Below are positions 34,515-43,861 of a DNA stretch of 64,000 bases, piece by piece. The DNA is from Clostridium_X cadaveris (GTDB taxonomy: Bacteria > Bacillota > Clostridia > Clostridiales > Clostridiaceae): the NCBI RefSeq assembly GCF_039521325.1, contig NZ_BAAACD010000002.1. The stretch is one strand, 5' to 3'. The notes under the pieces were generated by a model, which saw only the letters and a program-made list of their open reading frames with translations, made no database searches and was not told where the DNA came from. A program made the translations under genes and the position numbers. Every line of letters starts with the position of its first letter. The first letter of the stretch is position 1.

Positions 34515-37268
34515 ATGAGTTATACAGCTTCTAAAATTCAGATAATCCAATATCTTCGTAAGCTAAGCCGTAACTTTAATATGGAACAAATGTCTGGATT
34601 CACTACTATCAACATAAGTAAGGCATTAAATATATCTAGATCTTTAACATCACAATATTTAAATGATCTTGTAAAAGAGAATGAAGTGATAAAGATTAGT
34701 TCAAGACCAGTTTATTACATAGACAAAAATGAGATTGAAAAAAAATATCAGATAGAAATGAAAATGTCTGAATATTTAAGCTTGGCTGAATTGAGAGAGG
34801 AATTAAATCAAAACAGTCCTAATTTAAAGGATTTTCAAAAAGCCATAGGATGTGATGGAAGTTTAAATTACTGTATTTCACAAATGAAATCCGCGCTTCT
34901 ATATCCACAGGGAGGTCTTCCAATTATTTTATATGGGGAAAAAGGAAGTGGAAAATCTTATTTAGTAAAACTTATTCATGAATTTTGCATGAATCAAATA
35001 CCTACACATAAACAATCTTCATTAGTAAAAAAACGTATCTTCAAAGGAGAAGATGCACAGAAACAAATGGAAGAAATTTTTGGAAAGTATGATGAAAAAG
35101 AAAAGGTTATGCAGAAGGGATTGATAGATGAAGCAGAGGGAGGAATATTATGTATTCAAGATGCTTCTAATTTAACTGAGAAATGCCAAGAAAAATTGTC
35201 GGAATATATAAGTAGTTCTAAATTTACAAGATTTGGTGATGACAAAGTCCTTGTAGAAGGAAATACAAGAATAATTTTAAGTACTACAAAGAACCCATAC
35301 GACTCTTTGTCACAAAGTTTAGTGTTGAATATTCCTATAATATGCAACATTCCTTCTTTAAGAGATAGAAATGATGATGAACGTTTGGAGTTCATTATAA
35401 AATTTTTTAAAGAAGAGCAAAACAGATTGGATCGCTCAATATATATATCAGAAAAATTAATTCAATTTTTGATGGAATACCATTTTGAAAATAACATAAA
35501 TGAATTAAACAAATGCGTAAAATCTATATGTGCAAATGCATTCTCAGAATGTACTTCTTCTACTTTTGTAAATGTCTACTTGTATCATTTGCCTATTAAT
35601 ATGATGAATCAGATTACAGTAGATAAGGTATCTAAGGATGAGGACAATATAATACGCATAGATAGCATTGAAAAGGAATCGAAAAACAATAGAATCCTTA
35701 TAATGTGGGATCAAATGTTAAATGCTTATAATGAGTATGTATTAGAAATGCAGCCATTTTCTAAGTTTTTAGAACATGGTCATAAAGCACTTAGATACTA
35801 TTACGATATTTTAATATTTAAGGAAACTTATTATGATGCCAGATTAAAAGCAATGGAAAAGATTGTTTTAGAGGTCTTAAATGCTGTGAAATCAGCCAAA
35901 AGCATAAACTTGCCTTTAAACTGCGCTTATGTTTTGACTAGAATGATAATTTCTTATCAAAAAAATAACTCAGTGCTTAAGCAATGGGAACAGGATAATC
36001 GTAAGGAAATAAGAGAATGCTTAACAAGAATGTGTGAAAATATGCCTAATGAGTATATTCTTACTGATATGATTGTCAAGCAAATACAATCAAATATAAA
36101 TATAAGACTGAATGAAATGAACATTATATTTCTTATGATAAATATCAATTTTTATAACAAAGATTTAAGGTCGCAAGATACTATAGGCATAATTTTAAGT
36201 CATGGATATTCTACAGCTAGTTCAATAGCTGATGCGGCGAATTCTTTATTATCATCATATATATTTGAAGCAATTGATATGCCTTTAAATACATCTGTTG
36301 AAAAAATTAGTGATAAGTTAAATAAGTTTATAGAAGAAAATACTCATTTAAAAAATATTATTTTACTTGTTGATATGGGATCTCTAGAAGGAATTGGGGA
36401 AGTTATTGCAGATAGTGTAAATGTAGGTGTGATAAATAATATATCAACTTCATTAGCATTAAACATAGGGATAAAAATTCAGCAGCATTGTGAATTAGAG
36501 GAAATACTAAAAATAGCATGTGAAGAAAATCAATGTAGATATAAAGTATTATCTGTAGCTGTAAAAGAAAAGGCTATCGTATTCACAAATGATGCAGGAC
36601 TTATGGTATCTGAAAAGTTATGTCGCTTATTTAAAGATAGTTTGCCAAGAAAGATAGATTTGAAAATGATTGAATATGACTATGATGAATTAGTTAAAAA
36701 CAAAACAGAGGATATTCTATTCAAAAAATACGATGTAGTTTTAATGATTAAACCATATTCCTTAAAATTAAAAAAGGTAAAGAGCGTTACTTTGGAAGAG
36801 ATTATTAATTTTAAAGACATAGACAAAGTAAATAATGCTTTAAGACCTTACTTAAGTACAGAGGAAATAGAATGTTTTGATCAAGAACTATTGAAAAATT
36901 TCTCAATGCAGTCAGTTATGGAAAATTTGACCATACTTAACGCACCTAAATTGTTGGATTATGTAAGTGATTCTATATACTCACTTCAACATACAATTGG
37001 GAAGAAGTTTCAAAGCAAAACAATTGTAGGGATTTACATTCATATTTGTTTTCTTGTAGAGAGACTTGTAACTAAAACAGCATTATATAAATACGAAGGA
37101 TTAGAGGACTTTATACAGACTCATCAGGATTTCATAGATAAGGTTAACAATAGTTTCGAAGCGATGCTTTCTCACTATAATGTGGAAATGCCTATTAGTG
37201 AAATTGCTTATTTATATGAGTACATTGAAAATGATGAGTTAAAAGGTGGTGGAGAAGATGAATTTTAA
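34515..37268 (+). CDS. LevR-like PRD/EIIA transcriptional regulator with degenerate AAA+ domain
   Basis: A 917-residue regulator. Residues 1-70 hold a winged HTH (FTTINISKALNISRSLTSQY). About 125-350 is a NtrC/LevR-type AAA+ domain with Walker A GEKGSGKS (141-148). Walker B is ILCIQDA (Glu replaced by Ala) and no GAFTGA loop is present where expected (near 190-200). PRD-like regions lie near 440-550 and 800-900. An EIIA-Man domain lies at about 555-690 with the phospho-His in LSHGYSTASS (H563). It heads the PTS operon and presumably controls it by PTS phosphorylation. The ATG follows AAGAGGGGTGG. Confidence 0.85.
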   Translation: MSYTASKIQIIQYLRKLSRNFNMEQMSGFTTINISKALNISRSLTSQYLNDLVKENEVIKISSRPVYYIDKNEIEKKYQIEMKMSEYLSLAELREELNQNSPNLKDFQKAIGCDGSLNYCISQMKSALLYPQGGLPIILYGEKGSGKSYLVKLIHEFCMNQIPTHKQSSLVKKRIFKGEDAQKQMEEIFGKYDEKEKVMQKGLIDEAEGGILCIQDASNLTEKCQEKLSEYISSSKFTRFGDDKVLVEGNTRIILSTTKNPYDSLSQSLVLNIPIICNIPSLRDRNDDERLEFIIKFFKEEQNRLDRSIYISEKLIQFLMEYHFENNINELNKCVKSICANAFSECTSSTFVNVYLYHLPINMMNQITVDKVSKDEDNIIRIDSIEKESKNNRILIMWDQMLNAYNEYVLEMQPFSKFLEHGHKALRYYYDILIFKETYYDARLKAMEKIVLEVLNAVKSAKSINLPLNCAYVLTRMIISYQKNNSVLKQWEQDNRKEIRECLTRMCENMPNEYILTDMIVKQIQSNINIRLNEMNIIFLMININFYNKDLRSQDTIGIILSHGYSTASSIADAANSLLSSYIFEAIDMPLNTSVEKISDKLNKFIEENTHLKNIILLVDMGSLEGIGEVIADSVNVGVINNISTSLALNIGIKIQQHCELEEILKIACEENQCRYKVLSVAVKEKAIVFTNDAGLMVSEKLCRLFKDSLPRKIDLKMIEYDYDELVKNKTEDILFKKYDVVLMIKPYSLKLKKVKSVTLEEIINFKDIDKVNNALRPYLSTEEIECFDQELLKNFSMQSVMENLTILNAPKLLDYVSDSIYSLQHTIGKKFQSKTIVGIYIHICFLVERLVTKTALYKYEGLEDFIQTHQDFIDKVNNSFEAMLSHYNVEMPISEIAYLYEYIENDELKGGGEDEF

Positions 37269-38115
37269 ATCTAGGTTATGTGCAATGAATTGTCATTACC
37301 GTTTTTATGAATTGGAAGAGTTTTTTAGACATGCCCATATAAATGGCATAAAGTATGTAGAACTATGGACAGGCCCTATGCATTTTTTTGTTGATTACAA
37401 CCAACATGATGATGTAGAAATTCTTAAACTATTATCAGAAAAGTACAAAATTAAAATTATCGGATTATGTCCTGAGCAAACCAATCCAAAGCCTAACAAT
37501 ATAGCAGTGAAATCTGTAATAGGAAAACAAAATGTCTATAAATATTATAAACAGATAATAGATATAGCGGACAAGATAGGGTGTAAACAAGTTTTAGTAA
37601 CAAGTGGATGGGCATATTACAATGAACCTATAGAAGATGCATGGAATAGGTCTGTAAGTATGATGAAAAGGATTGCGGAATACTCGAAAAAGAAAGACAT
37701 CATGCTTGTATTAGAAGCTTTACAAATAGATGAGTCTTTACTTGTAAATAGTGTAAATGATATTAAGAGATATAGAGAAGATGTTAACAGCGGCAATTTG
37801 AAGGTGTGCATTGATTTTGGAGCTATGTCAAGAGCACAAAATACTATTGAAGAATATTTTGAAACTTTTGGAGATGATGTTAGACATATTCATTTTGTTG
37901 ATGGAAAACCTACAGGACATTTAGCGTGGTCTGATGGGGATAGAGATTTAGAGAAAGATTTAAATGATCTTCAAAGATATAATTATAACGGATTTTTATC
38001 ATTAGAGACTGCAACACAAAGATACTATGAGAAACCGTGGATTGCTGAAGAAAAAACTATTAGTACATTTGAGAAACTGGAGGGAGAAAAAGATGAGACA
38101 TTATATATTAGCTAG
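37258..38115 (+). CDS. Sugar isomerase/epimerase, FrlC-like (TIM barrel)
   Basis: A 285-residue xylose-isomerase-like TIM barrel. Probable metal ligands are Glu in LVLEAL, Asp in KVCIDFGAM, His in RHIHFVDG and Glu in LSLETAT. Size and N-terminus (CAMNCHYRFYELEEFF) resemble fructoselysine 3-epimerase FrlC. The ATG at 37258 overlaps the regulator's stop; GTG codons at 37246 and 37249 are alternatives. In an operon with a FrlB-like deglycase it may epimerise a C3-epimeric Amadori sugar, here possibly in phosphorylated form. The function is inferred. Confidence 0.75.
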   Translation: MNFKSRLCAMNCHYRFYELEEFFRHAHINGIKYVELWTGPMHFFVDYNQHDDVEILKLLSEKYKIKIIGLCPEQTNPKPNNIAVKSVIGKQNVYKYYKQIIDIADKIGCKQVLVTSGWAYYNEPIEDAWNRSVSMMKRIAEYSKKKDIMLVLEALQIDESLLVNSVNDIKRYREDVNSGNLKVCIDFGAMSRAQNTIEEYFETFGDDVRHIHFVDGKPTGHLAWSDGDRDLEKDLNDLQRYNYNGFLSLETATQRYYEKPWIAEEKTISTFEKLEGEKDETLYIS

Positions 38116-38506
38116 TCATGGAACATTCTCTCAGGGGCTTTATGAAGCTATAAAGATTATTATGGGAGAGCAAGAAAACGTACATATTATCACAGCCTAT
38201 GTTGAAGATGGTTTTGACTTGAAGCAGCAGATTCAAAAGACCATTGATAGTATTCCAGAAGATGATGAAATTATTACATGTACTGATATATTTGGTGGAA
38301 GCGTTAACAATGAAATGATGAAATATATTCGAAGAGAAAACTTCTATTTGCTAACAGGTATAAATCTTCCAATATTAATTAATATATTTTTATCAAAAGA
38401 TGAAAATTTTGATGTTTTGATGGAACAAATATTTTCAGAGGAATTACAAGGTATAGTGTATTGCAATAGAAAAAAAGATAAATCAGTTGAAGAAGAGGAT
38501 TTTTAA
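38093..38506 (+). CDS. PTS mannose-family EIIA component
   Basis: A 137-residue EIIA-Man domain. The phosphoacceptor is His9 in ILASHGTFSQG, and CTDIFGGSVNNEM is the typical second motif. The ATG at 38093 follows GGAGGGAGAAAAAG and overlaps the epimerase stop by 23 nt. It receives phosphate from HPr and passes it to EIIB. Confidence 0.92.
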   Translation: MRHYILASHGTFSQGLYEAIKIIMGEQENVHIITAYVEDGFDLKQQIQKTIDSIPEDDEIITCTDIFGGSVNNEMMKYIRRENFYLLTGINLPILINIFLSKDENFDVLMEQIFSEELQGIVYCNRKKDKSVEEEDF

Positions 38507-38523
38507 AGAAAGGAGGAATTAAA

Positions 38524-38994
38524 ATGATTAAATTATGTCGTGTTGATCATCGTCTTTTACATGGACAAGTTGCATTCTCATGGACAAATGCAGTTAGTGC
38601 AGATTGTATTTTAGTTGCTAGTGATCATGTTGTGAATGATGAAATGTGGAAAACTACATTAAAGTTAGGTAAACCTGCAGGGGTAAAGCTAGTAATCAAA
38701 AATATTGAGGATTCTATAAAGGCAATTAATAGTGGAGTTACAGACAAGTACAAATTATTAATTGTTGTACAGAACATTAAAGATGCAAATCGTTTAAGTA
38801 AAGAATGTTCAGCTATAAAAAGCATTAATCTTGGTGGAACAAAAAAACAAGATGGTTATAGACAAATTAGCAAAGCTATTTTCATTGGGGATGAAGATGA
38901 GAAAGATATCAAAGATATGTTAAGTCGTGGATTACAAGTTGAGATTCGTCAATTAGCTGCTGAAAATAGTGTACCTGTACAAAATGTTTTATAA
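38524..38994 (+). CDS. PTS mannose-family EIIB component
   Basis: A 156-residue EIIB-Man domain with the phosphorylation site H13 in RVDHRLLHGQVA. INLGGTKKQDGYRQISKAIF is the usual middle motif. The ATG follows AAAGGAGGAATTAAA. It phosphorylates the sugar carried by EIIC/EIID. Confidence 0.94.
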   Translation: MIKLCRVDHRLLHGQVAFSWTNAVSADCILVASDHVVNDEMWKTTLKLGKPAGVKLVIKNIEDSIKAINSGVTDKYKLLIVVQNIKDANRLSKECSAIKSINLGGTKKQDGYRQISKAIFIGDEDEKDIKDMLSRGLQVEIRQLAAENSVPVQNVL

Positions 38995-39012
38995 GAAAAG
39001 GGGGATAAGGAT

Positions 39013-39795
39013 ATGTTAGAAGCAATTTTAATTGGACTGGTTGCTGCCCTAGGTGTATTTGGAGATCAGTTAGGTTCTCTCTACATCAACCGTCCTATCA
39101 TTTTGGGACCTCTTGTTGGTCTTATACTTGGAAATGTAGAACAAGGACTTATTATTGGGGCAAGTCTTGAATTATTCTTTATGGGTGCAGTAAGTGTTGG
39201 AGCTTATATACCTCCAGATACAATTGTAGGTGGAGTATTGGCAACTGCATTTGCTATTTCAATGGGGAATGGAATTGAAACTGCAGTAACGTTAGCAATG
39301 CCAATTGCTTTGTTATCACAGGCAATGGGTAATTTCTTTAATGTATTTAACTCCATTATACTTAGATTTACGGATAAATATGGAGAAAAGGGCAATTATC
39401 GAGGGGTCGTTGCTACTCACTGGCTTATTGGTATGCTTACAATCGTTCGTCGTTTCCTTCTAGTATTCTTTGCATTTTACTTAGGATCAGAAGTTGTAGG
39501 AAATATGATTAATGCGATTCCAGAGTTTGTAACTAGTGGTATGGCTGCTGCTGCTGGATTATTACCTGCATTAGGATTTGCTATGTTAATGCGTATGACA
39601 GTAAATAAACAAAATGTACCATACTACTTTTTAGGATTTGCATTAGCTTCTTATATGAAAGTGCCTATATTAGGAGTTGCTATTCTTGGAGTTATCTTAA
39701 TTCTTGTTAAATTTAACTTCTTAGAGCCAAAAGCTGCAGCGGTAACTGTAGGAGGGGAAGTTATAGAGGAGGTAATGGAAGATGAAGACTTCTAA
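39013..39795 (+). CDS. PTS mannose-family EIIC component
   Basis: A 260-residue membrane permease. Family patterns are NRPIILGPLVGLILGNVEQGLIIGA split over TM1-2, GAYIPPDTIVGGVLATAFA, and the C-terminal LPALGFAMLMRM. It ends 14 nt inside the EIID gene, which implies coupled translation. With EIID it forms the sugar channel. Confidence 0.95.
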   Translation: MLEAILIGLVAALGVFGDQLGSLYINRPIILGPLVGLILGNVEQGLIIGASLELFFMGAVSVGAYIPPDTIVGGVLATAFAISMGNGIETAVTLAMPIALLSQAMGNFFNVFNSIILRFTDKYGEKGNYRGVVATHWLIGMLTIVRRFLLVFFAFYLGSEVVGNMINAIPEFVTSGMAAAAGLLPALGFAMLMRMTVNKQNVPYYFLGFALASYMKVPILGVAILGVILILVKFNFLEPKAAAVTVGGEVIEEVMEDEDF

Positions 39796-40609
39796 TTCAA
39801 AAATAACAAAAAAAGATATAACAAATATGGCTTTTAACCAAGGATCCTTAGGAATGGAGTTTTCTTGGAACTATGAAAGACAAATGCATATTTCATTTGC
39901 TATGATGATTAATAAAATTTTAAAAAAAGTATATAAGAATGATGAAGAAGGTTATAAAGAAGCTTTAGTTAGACATTTAGAATTCTTTAATATAACTCCT
40001 CAATTTGCTCCTTTTGTAGGCGGAATAGTAGCTTCAATGGAAGAAATGAAGGCTCGTGGAGAGGTAGATGGGGAAGCAATATCTAGCATAAAAACAGCAC
40101 TTATGGGACCGTTAAGCGGGATCGGTGATTCTATTTTTGTTGGATGTCTACGTGTAATAGCTGTAGGAATTGGTATTTCTTTAGCTCAAACTGGAAACAT
40201 ATTAGGACCTATCTTATATTTCCTTTTATATAATATCCCTGCATTTATAGTAAGATATTTTGGAGCACATCTTGGATATGATATAGGATTTAATTACTTA
40301 CAGAAGATGCAGCAGAATGGTATGATGAACAAGCTTTTAGCTGCTGCTAGTATACTAGGAGTTATGGTAATTGGGTGTATGTCTAAAGACATGGTATGGA
40401 CTACGATAAATATTCAGCTTGGTGCAGTAGGAGAAGAAATCACCACTTTACAATCTGTATTAGATGGTATTATGCCTGGTATGATTGGATTAGGTGGAAC
40501 GTGGTTGTATTATTGGTTATTAAAAAAGAAGGTAAATCCAATAATGCTTATAGTTGGAACAATGATTGTAGGAATCATTGGAGCATACTTCGGTGTATTA
40601 GCTGGCTAA
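39782..40609 (+). CDS. PTS mannose-family EIID component
   Basis: A 275-residue EIID. Signatures are the N-terminal FNQGSLGMEFSWNYERQMH, HLEFFNITPQFAPFVGGI, LMGPLSGIGDSIF and a C-terminal TM bundle. The ATG overlaps the EIIC stop. The ABCD set resembles Gfr-type transporters that bring in glycated amino acids. Confidence 0.95.
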   Translation: MKTSNSKITKKDITNMAFNQGSLGMEFSWNYERQMHISFAMMINKILKKVYKNDEEGYKEALVRHLEFFNITPQFAPFVGGIVASMEEMKARGEVDGEAISSIKTALMGPLSGIGDSIFVGCLRVIAVGIGISLAQTGNILGPILYFLLYNIPAFIVRYFGAHLGYDIGFNYLQKMQQNGMMNKLLAAASILGVMVIGCMSKDMVWTTINIQLGAVGEEITTLQSVLDGIMPGMIGLGGTWLYYWLLKKKVNPIMLIVGTMIVGIIGAYFGVLAG

Positions 40610-40637
40610 ATATAAAAAATAAGGGAGGAAAAAACAA

Positions 40638-41633
40638 ATGTTAAAGTTTAATGAAAAAGCAAGTATTGAGAGTGTAAATGGAGCGCTAGCTTTAAGAGGA
40701 GAAATAAATAAGGTTGTAGATGAAATATGTAAAGAAGGATATACTAACATTTGCTGGTTAGGTATTGGAGGAACATGGGCAAGCAGTATGCAAGCAACAG
40801 TTCATATGAAAGAATTATCTAAAATAGAAACTTGGGCTGAAAATGCGTCAGAGTATTTAACAACAGGCAACAAAAGAATAGGAAAAGGAACAGTTGTTGT
40901 TACTTCTTCTGTAACAGGAAGTACTATCGAAGTTGTAAAAGCTGTAAAAAAGATGCAAGAAGAGGGAGCTAAAGTTATAGGGTTTATTGATATAGATACA
41001 ACAGAACTTGCAAAAATGGTAGACTATGAAATAGCATATAAAGCTAATGAGCAGTTAAAGTTCTTTATGGTAGCAGATAGATTCTTATACAATAATGGAG
41101 AATTTGATGACTATGAGGATATGTATAAAGAATTTGATGAGCATCTTGCACAAGCTTTAGTAGATGTAGAGAAAGAAACTGATTCATTTGGAGAAGCATT
41201 TGCAAAGAAACATTGGAATGATGAGATACATTACTTTGTGGGTGCAGGAAATCAATGGGGAGCAACTTACTCTTATGCAATGTGTTACTGGGAAGAGCAG
41301 CTTTGGATTAAAACCAAATCTATTACATCAGGTGAGTTTTTCCATGGTATGTTTGAGATTATAACAAAAGAAGTGCCTGTTACAGTATTTGTTGGAGAAG
41401 ATTCACAACGTTCTCTGTCTGAAAGAGTAGTAAATTTCCTTCCTAGAATCTGTGAAAACTATACAATAATTGATACAAAAGATTTTGAATTAAAAGGAAT
41501 TAGTGAAAAATATAGAGGACATATATCTCACTTAGTTATGCATGCAGTAACTAATAGAATTGATGCACATATGGAAGTAGAAACACGCCATCCTATGGAT
41601 ATACGTCGTTACTACAGAAAATTAGATTATTAA
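40638..41633 (+). CDS. SIS-domain deglycase, fructoselysine/glucoselysine-6-phosphate type
   Basis: A 331-residue protein with two SIS domains. The first contains CWLGIGGTWASSM and VTSSVTGSTIEVVK, the second FVGAGNQWGATYSYAM and ITSGEFFHGMFE. FrlB/GfrF-like deglycases split phosphorylated Amadori compounds to glucose-6-phosphate and free amino acid. Length and the C-terminal HPMDIRRYYRKLDY fit this group. It is the last gene of the operon, with GGGAGGAAAAAAC before the ATG. It could be another aldose/ketose-phosphate isomerase, but the neighbours favour deglycase. Confidence 0.82.
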   Translation: MLKFNEKASIESVNGALALRGEINKVVDEICKEGYTNICWLGIGGTWASSMQATVHMKELSKIETWAENASEYLTTGNKRIGKGTVVVTSSVTGSTIEVVKAVKKMQEEGAKVIGFIDIDTTELAKMVDYEIAYKANEQLKFFMVADRFLYNNGEFDDYEDMYKEFDEHLAQALVDVEKETDSFGEAFAKKHWNDEIHYFVGAGNQWGATYSYAMCYWEEQLWIKTKSITSGEFFHGMFEIITKEVPVTVFVGEDSQRSLSERVVNFLPRICENYTIIDTKDFELKGISEKYRGHISHLVMHAVTNRIDAHMEVETRHPMDIRRYYRKLDY

Positions 41634-41658
41634 TAATATAAAGAATTAAATTTTTAAG

Positions 41659-41721
41659 CTGCATATATATTAAATCATATTTGATAATAATCAGGTATTG
41701 ATAGTATTATGCAGTTTTTTT
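41659..41721 (+). terminator. Probable terminator of PTS/deglycase operon
   Basis: CTGCATA (41659-41665) pairs with TATGCAG (41708-41714) around a long AT-rich loop and is followed by seven T. Confidence 0.55.
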
Positions 41722-41877
41722 ATATTACTATTATGAGTTTAAATTAAAAAGTTTGTTCATATAAAAATTTATTAAAACTTCTGAAATTAACATATTGAAA
41801 AATTGTTAAAATAAACCTTCACAATATAAATTGCCGCTTCATATTATAAAATGTATCAATAATTGGAGTGAGCTATA

Positions 41878-42945
41878 TTGCAATATGCATTAATATTAGC
41901 AGGAGGAAAGGGAACGCGACTTTATCCATTATCTAGATCATCAAATCCCAAACAATTTCTGAAAGTAGTGAACAATAAGAGCTTTCTCCGTAACACCGTA
42001 GATAGAATAAAACCAATAATACCTAAAGAAAATATCTATGTTGTTACTAATGAGGAGTATATTGAAAAAATAAAAGAGGAACTTCCAGAAATTGATTCAG
42101 AGAATATATTTGTAGAACCCCAAAATAAAGAGACGGCAACATGTATAGGATTATCTGCAATAAAACTTTTGAAAAAGGACAAAGATGCAGTGATGGTTGT
42201 ACTTCCTTCAGACCATTACATTGAAGGTGAAAAGGAGTTTTTAGACACATTGACACAAGGCCTTGAAATAGCAGAGAGGAGGAGGGGACTTATAACGATA
42301 GGGGTAAGTCCTACAAGACCTGAAACTGGATACGGATATATTCAAATGGGAGAAAGGGTAGCTGGATCTATAGCTACTTTTAAAATAGAAAGGTTTACAG
42401 AAAAACCTAATATAGAAGTTGCTAAGGACTTTCTATTAGAAGGGAATTACTTGTGGAATTCAGGAATGTTTGTTTGGAGGGCTGATGTATTTTTAAGAGA
42501 AATGGAAAAATATCTTCCAAAGATGTATAAGCATCTTATGGTGGTGTATCAAAACCTAGGGGAAGAAAATGAGATGGAGATCATAAGAACTCAATATAAT
42601 TTGATTGATGGAATTTCTGTTGACTTTGGAATTATGCAAAGAACAAGAAAAGCATATGTAATAAAAGCTGAATTTATATGGGATGATATAGGAAGTTTTG
42701 CTGCATTATCTAGATTCTTAGATGAAAGGGAAGGAAACCATATATCAGATAATGTATATCTAAACCAAAGTGAAAACTGCTCAATTTTCAGTGATAAGAA
42801 ACTGATTATAGGATTTGGTATAAAAGATTTAGTCGTAGTTGACGCAGGTGATGTAATATTGATAATGGAAAAAGGCAAAGACCAAGAAGTTAAACATCTT
42901 TTCAATGAAATGCAAAATAATAAAGAGTATTATAGATATTTATAA
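41878..42945 (+). CDS. manC: Mannose-1-phosphate guanylyltransferase
   Basis: Makes GDP-mannose from mannose-1-phosphate and GTP. The 355-residue single-domain protein has the nucleotidyltransferase motif LAGGKGTRLYPLSRSSNPKQF at 7-27. VLPSDHYI holds the metal Asp, GYGYIQ the product-binding motif, and FTEKPN and LWNSGMFVWRADVF complete the signature. It lacks the C-terminal mannose-phosphate isomerase domain of bifunctional ManC/AlgA. It starts at TTG (41878) after GGAGTGAGCTATA. It is isolated here from other surface-polysaccharide genes. Confidence 0.92.
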   Translation: MQYALILAGGKGTRLYPLSRSSNPKQFLKVVNNKSFLRNTVDRIKPIIPKENIYVVTNEEYIEKIKEELPEIDSENIFVEPQNKETATCIGLSAIKLLKKDKDAVMVVLPSDHYIEGEKEFLDTLTQGLEIAERRRGLITIGVSPTRPETGYGYIQMGERVAGSIATFKIERFTEKPNIEVAKDFLLEGNYLWNSGMFVWRADVFLREMEKYLPKMYKHLMVVYQNLGEENEMEIIRTQYNLIDGISVDFGIMQRTRKAYVIKAEFIWDDIGSFAALSRFLDEREGNHISDNVYLNQSENCSIFSDKKLIIGFGIKDLVVVDAGDVILIMEKGKDQEVKHLFNEMQNNKEYYRYL

Positions 42946-43010
42946 ATTGAAGTCTTAGCTTTAGATGGAGTTTAACTCTATCAGATAAATATATCTATAT
43001 AGATATATTT

Positions 43011-43056
43011 AAAAGAACAAGTCTTAAATAATAATTTGAGGCTTGTTCTTTTTTTG
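43011..43056. terminator. manC terminator
   Basis: An 11-bp stem (AAAAGAACAAG/CTTGTTCTTTT) is followed by a T-run. Confidence 0.85.
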
Positions 43057-43091
43057 TTCAAAGATATTTTATAAAAAATACATACTATTTG

Positions 43092-43122
43092 TTGACAATT
43101 ATTATTTATTATGATATTATAA
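43092..43122 (+). promoter_or_regulatory. Promoter of reverse rubrerythrin copy 1, with PerR-like dyad
   Basis: TTGACA (43092-43097), a 17-nt spacer, then TATTAT (43115-43120). The AT-rich dyad TTATGATATTATAA (43109-43122) overlaps the -10 and resembles a PerR box. The same block is repeated before copies 2 and 3. Confidence 0.75.
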
Positions 43123-43229
43123 ATACATAGATAACAAGAGAAAAAATAAATCAAAGCACAAAAGAAAAAGTAATTAGAAATGTTAATATACAAATATAAA
43201 AAATGTTTTTTTCAAGGAGGAAATATATT

Positions 43230-43775
43230 ATGAAAAAATTTATATGTACAATTTGTGGATATGTTTATGAAGGGGAAGCAGCACCAGAAGTCTGTCCTCA
43301 ATGTAAGGCACCAGCATCAAAGTTCGTAGAAAAGTCAGATGAAGAGATGTCATGGGCTGATGAACATAGAATCGGAGTTGCAAAAGATATAGATGAAAGA
43401 GTAATCGAAGGATTAAACCAAAACTTCATGGGAGAATGTACAGAAGTAGGAATGTACTTAGCAATGAGTAGACAAGCTGATAGAGAAGGATACCCAGAAG
43501 TAGCAGAAGCATATAAGAGAATAGCATTTGAAGAAGCAGAGCACGCAGCAAAATTTGCAGAATTATTAGGAGAAGTAGTTGCAGCAGATACAAAGAAGAA
43601 CCTTCAAATGAGAGTAGATGCAGAGCATGGAGCATGTCAAGGAAAGAAAGACCTTGCAACTTTAGCTAAACAATTAGGACTAGATGCAATCCATGACACA
43701 GTACATGAAATGTGCAAAGATGAAGCAAGACATGGAATGGCATTCAAAGGATTATTAAACAGATATTTTAAATAA
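43230..43775 (+). CDS. Reverse rubrerythrin, copy 1
   Basis: A 181-residue NADH-linked peroxidase-type protein. The rubredoxin domain is N-terminal (C5, C8, C21, C24 in CTICGY and CPQC), so the domain order is reversed relative to classical rubrerythrin. The ferritin-like diiron domain follows, with Glu/His ligands in NFMGECTEVG, FEEAEHAAKF, DAEHGACQ and HEMCKDEARH. It reduces H2O2 and lets the cell survive oxygen exposure. The ATG at 43230 follows AAGGAGGAAATATATT; an upstream start adds nine unrelated residues. It is nearly identical to copy 3. Confidence 0.95.
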   Translation: MKKFICTICGYVYEGEAAPEVCPQCKAPASKFVEKSDEEMSWADEHRIGVAKDIDERVIEGLNQNFMGECTEVGMYLAMSRQADREGYPEVAEAYKRIAFEEAEHAAKFAELLGEVVAADTKKNLQMRVDAEHGACQGKKDLATLAKQLGLDAIHDTVHEMCKDEARHGMAFKGLLNRYFK

Positions 43776-43822
43776 GATTTAAATCTAACTCCTATAATAT
43801 AAAAAGAATTTTAACTCCCCCT

Positions 43823-43858
43823 AAAGGAACTGAATTTTACCATTCAGTTCCTTTTTTT
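43823..43858 (+). terminator. Terminator of rubrerythrin copy 1
   Basis: A perfect 13-bp stem (43823-43835 with 43842-43854) runs into a stretch of T. Confidence 0.9.
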
Positions 43859-43861
43859 ATC

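Noticed and set aside
40396..40644. 82-codon plus-strand frame overlapping the EIID gene
   Set aside because: It is out of frame with a well-supported EIID, low in complexity and has no ribosome binding site. Its end only overlaps the next gene's start.
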